A stretch of 64,000 nucleotides of DNA from Thuidium tamariscinum (lineage: Eukaryota > Streptophyta > Bryopsida > Hypnales > Thuidiaceae), in assembly GCA_947034885.2 (NCBI GenBank), contig OZ019759.1, positions 17,176,501 to 17,240,500 on the forward strand, written 5' to 3'. The translations under genes and the position numbers were made by a program. The notes under the pieces were generated by a model. The model was not told where the DNA came from and did no database searches. It saw only the letters and a list, made by a program, of their open reading frames with translations. Positions 36,376-47,800 of the stretch are shown here, piece after piece; the stretch's first letter is position 1, and each line of letters starts with the position of its first letter.

Positions 36376-36956
36376 ATCCGGAGATCTCCCGATGGAACCA
36401 CTCAGCGGTATAACCGTCAAGGAATCGGACAAGCTCTTCATGAAAACATACTAAGAGCATTCAACATGTCGTTAGAACTTCGAATGCATTCAGTGCATTT
36501 GGATCAGACATAATCATCCGGAGATCTCCCGATGGAGCCATTCGGAGGTGTTACCACCCAACCATTGGAAGATATCCCCATGCGTTCAGTGCGAGAGCAT
36601 GTGATCCAACTATCCAGAGATCTCCCGATGGAACCACTACAGGAGATTGAAACTCACCACCTGGAAGATCTCTGGAAAGAAACATTACGAGAGTTTAAGG
36701 CTCATCTATCGGGAGATCTCCGGATGGAAATACAACTAGAATTCAGGGTTGGAGATCTTCGAATGAAAATATAGCTAGAGTTTAGGGCTCATCTATCGGA
36801 AGATCTCCGGATGGGAATACAACTTGAATTCAGGGCTCATCTATCGGGAGATATCCGAATGAAAATATAGCTAGAATTTAGGGCTCATCTATCGGGAGAT
36901 ATCCGAATGAAAATATAGCTAGAATTTAGGGCTCATCTATCGGGAGATCTCCGGAT
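36376..36956. repeat. Array of 18-bp palindromes upstream of the 36 kb gene
   Basis: Copies start at 36376, 36516, 36612, 36708, 36795, 36843, 36891 and 36939, with a degenerate one near 36749. The last four are spaced 48 bp, with the linker 'atagctagaatttagggctc'. Variation is concentrated in the palindrome arms and often stays balanced (for example CCGGAG...CTCCCG). Confidence 0.9.
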
Positions 36957-38678
36957 AGGACAAATACGTTCACAAGTGCAACCGTACTATACTGCATCTT
37001 CGTATAATGTACGCACTCGTATATTATTTTGATCTTCGTATGGGAGTGAGGTCCTGAGTACTTCGTATTGTGGATTCTTATACGGTATGTACTAGTAAGC
37101 CAAAGGTAGACGACCAACCATCATAAGGACAACCATACTAGATCATCTTCTACAGTAACCAAAAAGAGCTTTCAATTCCTAGGTATTGATCTCCAAATAC
37201 ATGTCGGCAATTGACAATGCATTTGAAAGTTATATGTAGTTGTGTTCTATGTGCAATATGCCGTGATGAAATCCAGCTAGATGCTCATGGTCTGTAACAC
37301 TGCTCAATAAGTAGCTAATGGTTATGCATTCATCAAGGGATATGAATCCACTGTTCAACATAAGCTTGGATACAAGAAACTACTGAAGCATTGCATTGCC
37401 GTCCTCATATCCTACTCGTTCCTATTGTTTGTTGACATGCAGAAACTCCAACTACACTACCGAAACCTCAAGATTATGAAACCCGAAGCAATAGAAGTTG
37501 AAGAAATCATACCTTGTAATAGTGAATTGACAAGACAGCTTGTGACCGCACGTCCAAGTGCTTGACACGCTGCAATGCACGAGCTCCAAACTCCTCAGCC
37601 TCAGCAAGCATGTTCACGACTTCACATGTGCAAAAGAGAAATTCCTAGCTAGCTTGGGGGCTTGACGCTAGTTCGTTAGGATTCAATATCCGTGCTTCCC
37701 GCCTCAAATTTCTATATGAAATGCGAATCTTGCACGTTTGAAATTGTTGACTGCCCTCCTCAAGTGAAGACTGCAATGACCAAGGGGAGGATCTCACCGG
37801 ATGCGGTCTCCTAAAGCAAATGTTGACCGCTTTCTTGGAGTTTGCGCAACACTACTATCGAGGAGCATCTCCGAATGTGAACCCCTCACTATAATTGCTT
37901 ACTGGATTCTTCATGTTCACATTAATCCAATCTATTGCAAAGTCACAGAGTTAAATTTGCGTATTTACAATTATTGTAACTGTTGACTTCACTCTCGAGA
38001 TTAGCGCAACTTGAAGACCCTGCAGAAGATGCACGTGGCCTTCTCTTTTGAATCTTTGGTAGATTCTTTGAATCTGTAGCATTGAAGTAGGGGACTTGCG
38101 GCATTCTGTCTATCAAATATACTCGTCACAATGACAATGAGCACTTCCGTGTCTTTTATCTTCATTGATATTAACCACTATTTATGTTGTGTTTCATTAT
38201 CTTATAGGCTCATCTATACCAATTATATGAAAGTCAAATACATTTTGGTTTGAAGCATATTTCCCATTGTACAGAATGACTACATATTATTCAGTGAATT
38301 TCTTTATCAATACTACTGAATTCACCATCTACATTTTATTATAGAGAAAACAAATGCAATGGATACATGACATTACAATAAATGATTAAATGGAAATTAA
38401 TTTAGAATCTTGGATCCACCATTTAAAGATGTAGATTCTCTACGAAACGAAGATCTCCCTTGCTCAAACTTCATTTCAATAAGAGGATGCCTGAGGATGT
38501 ATGCCCTAGTGTTTATATAAAGAGTTTGAAATTTAGGGTTCCAATCATTGGAAAATTCAACCTAAACAATTACAAGTTACACAGTTACACCTTACAATTT
38601 GACCATTGACCACACTTTCCTTTGAGGTCCATCATTTCTAGGATCATTCGAGGAGGTTCCACGGTTTTAGGGCTCAGG
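36957..38678. other. Spacer with few signals
   Basis: Apart from the candidate exon at 37513-37644 and weak palindrome remnants near 37788 and 37859, I see no gene or clear repeat. Confidence 0.4.
37513..37644 (-). CDS. Candidate upstream exon of the 33.6-36.0 kb gene
   Basis: An open stretch on the minus strand follows an AGCTAG acceptor and ends at AAG|GTATGA. It reads ...VNMLAEAEEFGARALQRVKH... and is phase 0. Joined to the acceptor at 36053 (GTTTTCAG) it enters the 36022 frame, but with a TAG at 36044-36046 before the ATG. It is either an upstream coding exon with one more stop, or 5' untranslated sequence. Confidence 0.35.
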
Positions 38679-38745
38679 GTATAGCATCCACGGTCTTAGG
38701 GTATGGCATCCACGGTCTTAGGATACGGCATCCACGATCTTAGGA
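38679..38745. repeat. 23-bp minisatellite, three copies
   Basis: 'gcatccacggtcttagg' with a variable 'gtat' or 'atac' lead repeats three times, with a decayed copy before it. A related phrase, 'atccacggtcata', occurs at about 54800-54830 near the other end of the proposed large element. Confidence 0.75.
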
Positions 38746-39182
38746 AAGAGGCTCTATGGCCTTAGGGTTTAGGGTTCAAGGTTTAGGGTCTCAGTTTCTT
38801 TCAAATTATTCGTTCTACGAGTTGCGATTGACAATGAAATGGTCATTGGTATAATGGTTTAGAGGGTTAGGGTCTACATTCTCATGTTCTTGAATGGCGT
38901 AAAGGTTGTAGATTGTACTATCTAGGGTTTTATATCAAAGATTTATAAATTAGGATTCCTGGTTTTTGATATGAGATTCAGTGAATTCTAAGTTTTTTAT
39001 TTCGAGGGTCATGAGACTATGATATTTCAAATTAGGGTGCCTAAATATTGAATGATTATGAGGGTTTGGGTTACAATATTGATTTTATTCTTGTTGGAGT
39101 TCAGGTATATTATTCAAGGTAGTAGGGCCTTTTTAGGATTCAAGTTTTTCTAAAATTCATGATTGGATGAGGGTTTTTTTAT
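38746..39182. other. Spacer with TTTAGGG-like text
   Basis: Several 'ttagggttt' and 'tagggtt' phrases occur (38760-38790 and 38900-38950). No gene is seen. Confidence 0.4.
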
Positions 39183-39237
39183 CAACGACGCTAGCGTTCG
39201 AGCGTGGAGCGGTGAGCTCGTGAGTTGCGAGCGGGAA
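39183..39237 (+). repeat. Candidate left terminal inverted repeat of a large MULE-type element
   Basis: The order GCTAGC (39190-39195), CGAGC, GGTGAGC, TGTGAG-like and GCGGGAA recurs in reverse complement at 54855-54900. The match is imperfect, with small gaps. Between the two lie the divergent MULE and ParB-methyltransferase genes. Confidence 0.4.
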
Positions 39238-40126
39238 TCTTGTGAGCGGTGAGCCTCAACAAGACTTAATTGTTGAAGAAGTTGGTGAAAAAAGGAATTG
39301 GGCCAGAATTATTCAAAAATATTTCTGAATTTACTATTTGTATGAAGTTCTGTGACCTATTACCGTGCCCCCCTATAATCGTGGATTGTCATGAAAAATT
39401 ATATTGAGTAGCCATACATTGTTTAGGGTTTAGGTGTAGGGTTCCAAAGTTTTGTGCAAAGTATCAAATCCAAAACTTGATTTACAGTTAAGAACTTTCA
39501 GACTGCTTCAGGTATTATGAACTCATCATGTCACTTTTGGAATAGTCACTAGTATTTGTGGGAGGGTATATAAAACAAATAAGCAAAATTGAGGCATATA
39601 ACTATCCTATACAAATAGGGATTTGGGACATGTGTTGGTACAAGTGTAGATGTAAAGCAAAAAAAAAGGCTAAGGTATAGAAATGAGTTTAAAATGGGAA
39701 AAATGGGGAGATATTTTGTGAAAATGGAAGATAAATGGAAACAATGGAAGAAAATTTAAAAGAAAATACTTAACAAATGCATCTCCCAAATTAAAACCAA
39801 ATAATGATGGAGGAGGGGGAGAAAAGACAAGAGAAAAGGAATTTTGGCTTTTTATAAAATGGACTACAATGGTTTAGGAAATGATTCAGAAAAGAAAATG
39901 TGTTTCATATTCACATGTGCATTATCATGATGAGATATACAATTTGAACTTGTACATATGCATTTGAAAAATTATCCCACATTTCCCTTACTTTTGAGGG
40001 TTAAGGGTCATGTATTCATGTCATGCATATATTTCCTTCTATTCCATGATTTTCATATGATTTCATGCACTGAAAATGTCCAATGATACAATATGGATGA
40101 GGTACATTGAAAATAAGAAGCTATGC
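39238..40126. other. AT-rich flank between the candidate terminal repeat and the MULE gene
   Basis: No gene is seen. It would hold the 3' UTR of the minus-strand transposase. No obvious polyadenylation hexamer stands out. Confidence 0.4.
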
Positions 40127-43100
40127 CTATTTCGAGACTATAATGATCCCTGCACGGACTAGGAGTACCTTCAACTCATTGAAGCTATAACTAGGTGCAT
40201 GAATGAATTTATCATCATGAATATCCATCTTGCAGAAATACCTGTACAAATAGTACAAGTGCTTGCAGTTCACGTATTGTGCTCGCCCTCCAATAGCAGA
40301 TACAACCATGTTCACGAAGTCTGGGCATGTACATGTAGGGAACATATCCATTGTCACTCGATAAACGTTTTTTGTAGATTCCATCCCAGTTTCCAAAACT
40401 ACTATTGCACCAAGTCCTGGAAAAGGGAGAAGAGTCACTTCTAGAATTTGTCTTCTAATATTCCCAGCACTCTCCCATTTGTTTCGTTGCTCTACAGTTG
40501 GGGCATTTGCAAGTCTCCTAATAGTTCGGTTGTTTCTCACTGTTGGATGTACATCCGCATTAGGTGGAGATGGTTGGTCAAGAAGGAAAGGCGTGAAAAT
40601 CTTAGACATGGTAAAGAGCTTACGTGGTGACAATATCGGCTTCTCTTGAAGATGGAAGCCTGCATGCTGCAACAACAAAGTCTCTTCTCGATTGAGGTTT
40701 GTTCCACTCAAAATAGGCCAAACCTCTGGCACCTCTGGCCAATCAATGACCCACTTCCGCTTGGTACCTTTGACGCATCGTTCAATATCATCCCAACAAA
40801 ACCAGAAGTCTACCATGACCTCCCGTTTAGTGCCATACTCTTCTTTTCTACCACGATACATAGGAGCAGGGGTTCCCTTTTTCCCCTTCGAAATCCTACA
40901 AGTACATTTGATGTTGGATGTTCGTTGTTGAGCTGAACATCTAGCATTTGATTTTTGATTGATCCTAGCAATGTGCCACTTTGATGTGTCACAATCACTT
41001 TCAAATGCTACAGTCACAAATTGAAAGGGATTTACCTCACTTTGTGATGCATTGACCTCCAATGGCTCTTGTACTATCTTAGTTGACCTTGTTCGAACAC
41101 GGGGTTGGGAGAAGTTCATTTTGTCTGGTCTATGCGAATCTCCATCATCACCAATAGGCACATCCAACTTTCGCTTAGTGCTTCCAAATATTTCTTCTCC
41201 TTCTAAATGTGGTACTCGAGTTCCCACACCATGAGCTTCTGGCAATGTGTTCAACGCTTCCGCTATTTTCTTAGGGCATCCGCTACGTCTTGTAGCTCTC
41301 AACTTCAATTCCCCCTTGGATGGGCCTGAACCAGATGCGTGTCCTTTGAGATATGCACGGTAGTTCGTCATTTGCATCCAAGCGCGAATACTATCATCAC
41401 AAGTAGCATCCAACAAATTATTTGCGCGTTTTCCAGACATTTGTAGCCACTTGTTATGAATCGTTTCAGATAAATTACAGAAAGGTAGATCTGTCATCTC
41501 TTCCAAACTCAAACCCTGAAAATTTAATGATATTGGTTAGAGACACAATATTTGCCAAAATTTAGATTCAAGATTGCATCCTTCCCTTCCAAATAATCTA
41601 AATGTGGGTGTAGGATAGTTTGCAAGATAAATGAAGAATGAAAATCCTAATGGACAAACGTACAGAATTCTTTACAAGTGATAAATATCCAGAATGGTAT
41701 TATTTTGAGGCAACCAATATGATTCCGTCGGATCCGACGGAACCACATGTGTGGCCTCAGAGCAATCCCATTTCACATACAAGGATACCAAGACAGGATT
41801 TCTAGTTCTCTATACTCACACAACAAATACTAGAATACAAAGACTTAGTCCTTCTATTTGTAAATTTAATTATATACCTTCCACATTTTCTAGCAAATAT
41901 AAGAAAAAACTACAAACAAATCATTATTTTGTGTACCATTGTCATAAAGCCTCCCCATTGTAAATACCGAAAATGCCAAAATGCCAGCCAATGCTCTAAG
42001 TGATGAAGAGACTCTTCGCTTGCAGCTCCAGATGACAACCACCATGACCGGATTGCAAGATATCGTGTCTCTGCTTCATCCATGGTCTTGGATTCTTTGT
42101 ATTGCTTGCACAGCATATTGTGTTGGTGTTGGAATGCTTGCTTGATATGTTTCTGAGTGTGCTTGATAAGAGAAGAAGTCCAATGCAACAAGCATGTCCT
42201 CTCTCGGTTTTCCATGACCTCATTCGGAGAACCACTGCCAAAGACAATACGTACTGCATTTCAATTTGCCATTGCACTGTCTGCCATGAAGCCCTTAAAG
42301 TTTGTGTCAGACACACCATGATTAGTCATGACAGCCTTCAAACTCCTCCAGAATTGTACTTGAACTTCTGTATCTTCAGACTGCATGTCACATACTGCAA
42401 TGGTCATCACTTTCTTGTACTGTGCGTCATACACGTGGCAAGCCATCGTGGTCCAGTCCTTCACGCGCTTCACGTGGTCAAACATCATCCACGCATTGTG
42501 AAGATCTCTTTGGGGTTGCATGCGCTTGACGAGGTCGACTCCACTTCCAGGTCCTTCGGTAAGCATTTTGAATATATACACTTTCTCCTTGCCTTGGCCT
42601 GGGAAAACGCTGTCGTGGATGAATTCAAATTTGGATTCTTTCTTCATAGTCATAATGTTGTCGATAACACCTCCTCGATTGTTTGTGCGGAAAGAAGAGA
42701 TGACATTCCGTATACTAGGACTGCTTAGAACTTGGAAGCGGTCCATAACCTCTTCCATCTCTTCTCCCTTAAGCAACTCCTTCTCTCCGGTTCCGTAGTG
42801 AAATAAATGATTCGTCAAGAAGTCTTTGCTAGCAGACAACGCAATAGCAGAGTTTGTAGCCGTTGGAGTTTTGGCCACTTGTTTTGCAATGAGTTCGCTA
42901 ATTTCTTTGGCGGAGTCTCTATACATGCCTTTAGCTACCGGGTGAGTATGACTTCCAAAGTGAATAGCGGCTCTAGTCATTTCGGGATTATCACTGTAGC
43001 AATAGTATATCCTAGCGTCACACATGCCAATGCAAGTAGGTATATTTTTGCACACTTTGCAAATAAGCCTACAATCTTTAGGAGGACCTTCTCCTACTAC

Positions 43101-44099
43101 AAAAGGGAAAATAGTAGACCCTATCCACTCTGTTTCATTCTTTCTAGAAGCCCTCTTCAAGTACTCACACTCAGTATTCTTACAAACAAGATGACCAGCG
43201 CAGTATGACTTACGAAACTTAAGATTGTCTGTGTTGTGGATGTTTGTTGTCACCAGTTTGCACCAAGGATGTCCGTCATAACGCTTATCCATTCCCTCCA
43301 AATTCTTGGCAGCCGATGAAGAAGATGAGGATTGACAAGGTGGTAACTCAAAAATAGAGTCTCCATTGTATGCAGGTGGTAGAAACGCTACCCGATGATG
43401 TTTCATGATATTCAGGTCTACTGTAGACAATTCACTCCTAGAACGATGAAGAGTAGCAAGTCTATGTAGACAATCCATTATACTGACAGATCTCACAGTA
43501 TTTGCTTGTGGCAAAGGACTAGAAAGCAAAGACTGAGAAATAGAACTACCTTCCATTTTCTTGTTTGAGTGAGGGGTGGACTTTTCACTTGAATCAATTA
43601 TAATCATGGAGGGTTTAGGGGTAAGAGACGAGGGTACGAACTCTCCTTCCGAATCGCTAGATAAATCTACAATAGTATCCAACTTCTCTACCTTCACAAG
43701 AACATCATTTTCATTTGTAGCAAACATTGGGAGAGGACTGCGAGTACTAGGACATGGTATAGTTGCCTTAGCCGCGAAGGGCATGTCCACTGTTGAGTTG
43801 GCCGACTGGCGACTTCCTATTTCAGTTGACATAGGATGCATCGGTAGAGGGAGACCATACACTCTATAATTTCCAGAACCCAAAGACCAACAATGTCCTT
43901 CTTCACATAGTGACTTCATGAGAGGAATAGATTGTAGTAGTTCACCTGCCTCAGACTTTCTCTCTTCCTCAATATAGACAGATGACTCAATGAACTTGAA
44001 CCTCACATGAAGAAAGTGGCTGAAAACAGTAGCATACCCTTTTTCATCAAGTGGGAAGACTAAGGGGACCTCGTGACCATCTACACGTATAGAAGCCAT
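40127..44099 (-). pseudogene. MULE-type transposase with SWIM zinc finger, one in-frame TGA
   Basis: Two exons: 44099-41937 and 41515-40127, joined phase 0 across a 421-bp intron (AATG|GTACAC, TTTTCAG). This predicts about 1,180 residues from the ATG at 44099. The N-terminal half is Ser-rich with Cys motifs (C.NTEC, C.VC.NIPTC). The MULE catalytic region follows: WTTMACHVYDA...IAVCDMQSED and FMADSAMAN. A TGA at 42261-42263 comes right after this, where this family has Trp (ANWNAVR); the frame then continues as NAVRIVFG. The second exon begins LSLEEMTDLP and contains ETIHNKWLQMSGKR, both typical of the family, and ends with a SWIM finger (CTC-x19-CKH). The protein would cut its own element's ends. 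The single G-to-A change is the only lesion seen. The gene is divergent from the ParB-methyltransferase gene at 44871. Confidence 0.85.
41723..41742. repeat. BamHI-core palindrome in the MULE intron
   Basis: TTCCGTCGGATCCGACGGAA is a perfect 20-bp palindrome, flanked by shorter outer arms TGAGGCAACC and TGTGGCCTCA. It is the only copy outside the ParB-methyltransferase introns. Confidence 0.9.
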
Positions 44100-44870
44100 A
44101 TTTCTAGCAATAGACCAATCCAATCCAATACTAAAAAGGGAGACTCTGGTAAGAGTATTTAGAATTCATAAGGAAGAGTTTTGGGAATGAAGGGGTTACA
44201 GCAGTCACCACAAATGATTTATGTGGCAAGAACAACGGAGCTCATTAATTTCACTATGAAGTTCAATGATGGTAGGACCTGCTTTCTCATTGTTAACGTC
44301 CTTTATTGAAGCCGCCGCTTAGTGAAAATTTGAAATGGTATTGTTCTTAATTACTAATTTATGGGACATTCTATTAATGCTTTCAATTTTGAAATGTTGA
44401 AATTTTCATATAGTAATTACATTGAAATTCTAAATATTATCTACTACTATAGTACTTGTATGCTTCTTGTACCTTTTGAGTGTGCCACATTCAGTTCTGA
44501 AATAGTACTTAGATGAACTAATTAAATTCTTTGGATTCTATGACAGCAAATACATGCGTAGTTGATTCATTCAAGATTTGGCGGCACCCAGAAATATCAT
44601 TCTTGGATATCATTGATGTGCGGGAATCTCTGACGGCATGCGAAATGACGGCAACGGAAGGACGTTGGCTAAGACGGCACGTTTATGAGTATTGGGCATA
44701 GTGTTGGACAAAGAAACGTAGTACCGCCGACTGCATAGTTAAGGCAAACTTCTACATTTGAAGACTATTTAGATCCTCCCCTTCAGAAACAATGCTCATT
44801 TCAGATTGTCTTGTTCGTTGTCTCAGAGGTTTTTTTCTTACATAGTTCAGGACCTTGATGCTTTACGCGT
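44100..44870. promoter_or_regulatory. Divergent intergenic region between the MULE and ParB-methyltransferase genes
   Basis: The two start codons lie 772 bp apart and back to back, so this spacer must serve both promoters. It is AT-rich at the MULE side. I see no CGGACG array and no clear TATA box of the kind found at the other transposon genes, which sets this pair apart. Confidence 0.5.
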
Positions 44871-47800
44871 ATGCTCTTAGAGGGCCAGACTTCTATTGTT
44901 GATAACTCACAGCCTGTTAGAAAGAGGAGAAAGCGAAGATTGTTTCTTTTTTCTTCCAATAGAGATCTCCGTAGGGCTAGGATGACACGGGCTAAGAGGG
45001 CTCTCTCTAAGTTGAGTGACTCAGGAGCTGCTGAAACTCGGAAGACTCTACGTTTTGAAGGTGGAGCAAGCGGCGAGTCTGTGATTGCTGTGCACAAGGA
45101 TGTGGAGGCAGGGCATGGCGATTTCAACCCCAATTTGGAGGCTCACGAACCTGCACCTCCAGATGAAGTTGAGAATGTAAGAAACTTGTAGTCTATTCCA
45201 ACTCCTTCACCCTTCACTGCCTTCCATCTATTGGACATTTACTTTATGTAAAGATTAAAATAGGAGCCATGATAGACAAAGGCTCATCTCTCCAGAATTC
45301 TTCATTGGCATTAGAATCGATAACAGCGATATGCTTTTAATTGAAAGAGTAGAGTATACATCTAAACCTTCTACGAAACTAGGATATATAGATCTAAGAT
45401 TACAGTGAGAAAGCTCCATAGGAAATGAGGGTGCACTTCCAAGTTTCTCTAAACTAAAATGAAATACATAAGTAGAAGTTATAGTTTACAGTGCGTTCAT
45501 GTAAGAGGAGACATTATAGACTAATCGTAGACTTCAATTTAGATGTAAGAGGGTTAGACCAAGTACTCATACAGTGAAAGAAATAGGGTACTCAATTTCA
45601 GAGGGAGGGAAACTATAGACGGTACCAAAAAGAATTTTCTGGAAGTCACTCTCTTTTACAATGATTGTCTTCCTACTCATTTCCACATCTACAAGGCCTC
45701 TTGATCATTAATGGAGTAAATTGTAAATAATTGTTTTGACTATGTCATTCTTTAGGTTTAGAAAAGCTTTAGGTGTTCTCAATTTTCTTCTTGAATGAAA
45801 TTTTTGGCATGCATGATGAGTCTTAAACAAAATTCATTTCAAATACTTAAAATTTAATTAGGACAATAATGATAGATTGTTATATTGTTCACGGCTTATT
45901 CTGTAGTCTATCAATGTAAGCTAAACCCTAAATGCAACAAAGACAAATGACTGATTCAAGAACTTGAGGCAGTGAATCAAATGTAATGATTTATGCTTCC
46001 AAAGCACACCGAAATATTTGGGTGGGAAGTAGTGCGCCTGGTTTACCCTTTCTAGCATTACTAGTAAATCTCAAGAATTCTGAATACTGAAGTTCACTCC
46101 GTGATTTCGAATCCTGTATCATCAACACTAAGCGTTAAATGGACAAATGAAAACTGTCCTGGTCCTTGTCATAATTCAGGCTACATTTCTCCCAGAAAAA
46201 GGAATAGTAGTCGGTCTAACCTCGTCCAAAACCATGTATGAGAAGAATGCAGATTGCTATGCGTGTACCTTGAATGACGCGCATGTCCAGGACCTGATTT
46301 ATTGCTCAGCGGGTTCACTTTCCAAAATTCCTTGATCACTTGCAAGGCTGCAACGTCCTGGAATCAGGACTGCTCCGGTGACTGAAACGTGTCTCGAATG
46401 CCGAGTCGTGCCAGCTCCTACAAGCCTACAGAATCCCACTTGTCCCGAAAAGCAAGGATCGGGAGTTCAGAGCGCACCTTCCACCTGCGGATCCTCTGAA
46501 TTCTCTTGTCTCTATTTGGAAATGGAATTCGGATCTTTCACTCACCGTGTCCAACTTTAGGCTGCATTTGCCCCCGCGTCCAGCATTCGCAACGACCTCC
46601 TCACACCTGCTCAGTGCAGATCACCTGCGCTAGAGAGTTTCTCCATCTGTGTGTGCTTGTGCACAGCTCCCGTGGCGAGTGTCATTCCTCAGCAGGTCTT
46701 CCTATACCTCAAGAAGTTTCGTTTCTCTTGCAGAGCCCTTCAACGATGACGCGCGCCACGCGGAGTCGCTCCAAACAAGGGGAGGCGACGGGAGCTGAAG
46801 TGAGGAATCCAAGAAGGCCGCAAACGATCCCCGCTCCTCAGGTAAGCAGCTTAATGGACTCTCTAAGTGAAATGGAATGCAAAGTGTGGATCTTCTTGTT
46901 AGTGGTAGCCCGTCACGGCATCCTGAGTACCAACAGCCCAGGACCCAACGTGTGCAACCTTAGTCCGCACACGAGCTTGGACGTCAGAGCGTGCGCCACC
47001 AGCCTGCGCGCCACCACCCTGTTGCGTGCCACCACCCTGTTGCCTCCAGACTGCGCGACTCCAACGAATTTCACGCTCCCTCGCCACGAATCTCCTTGCG
47101 CCGGTGGTGGCGCGCATCTCCTCGCGCCGGTGCGGATCTCCTCGCGCCGGTGGTGGCGCGGCTGCTCCCCCGCCACAGCGCGCGTTGGTCGTGGCGCGAG
47201 CGCTCCCCGCGGTGGAGGCGCGGATGCTCTCCCGCCACGGCGCGCGCTAGTCGTGGCGCACCCTATCCCCGAGGTCCTCGCGCAGATGCTCCCCCGCCCT
47301 AGCGCGTGCCGGTCGTGGCGCCTTGACAGGATTTTTTTTTCCCAATGTAGTCTCAAATTCTCAATTCTGTGAGTACCCCAACCCTCGGCAGAAATCTCCG
47401 TCGGATCCGACGTGACCTTCAGGGGCGAATCCGAGTACCCCAGAATCTGAACGTTCCAAACATTCTGCTTCAATTTAGTGAATCATGGGGAGTGGGGGGA
47501 GCCGTCTTAGCGCCGCAGATGTTCACAATTTCAGGCATCCAAGCCGCTGAGGCTCGTCCAGGCTGCCTCGAGCCAAGGTCGCTCCGGAAGAAACCTCACT
47601 CCCGGCACTTGGATCCAACGTTGCCGGAGATGCTCCCCACGCCGGAAACCAGAGTCACGGCACGCGGATGCTAGGCCCCGGAGATGGTGCCCAATATTCT
47701 ACAGGTGTTATTTGCGATTGTTTCTCTCAGTTAGGAGGATTTGGGGGTACCCCGACCCTGAACAAGAATCTCCTTCGGATCCGACGGGATTTTCTGTTTA

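Noticed and set aside
36376-36956. CRISPR-like array
   Set aside because: Short palindromic units with regular linkers, but the linkers are conserved rather than unique, the spacing varies, and the genome is eukaryotic.
42102-42728. 208-codon plus-strand open frame opposite the MULE gene
   Set aside because: Antisense shadow of the transposase catalytic region; no independent motif.
46849-47372. Open frame continuing past 46841 into GC-rich sequence
   Set aside because: It runs through a consensus GTAAGC donor into tandem repeats. The spliced alternative stays in phase with twelve further exons.
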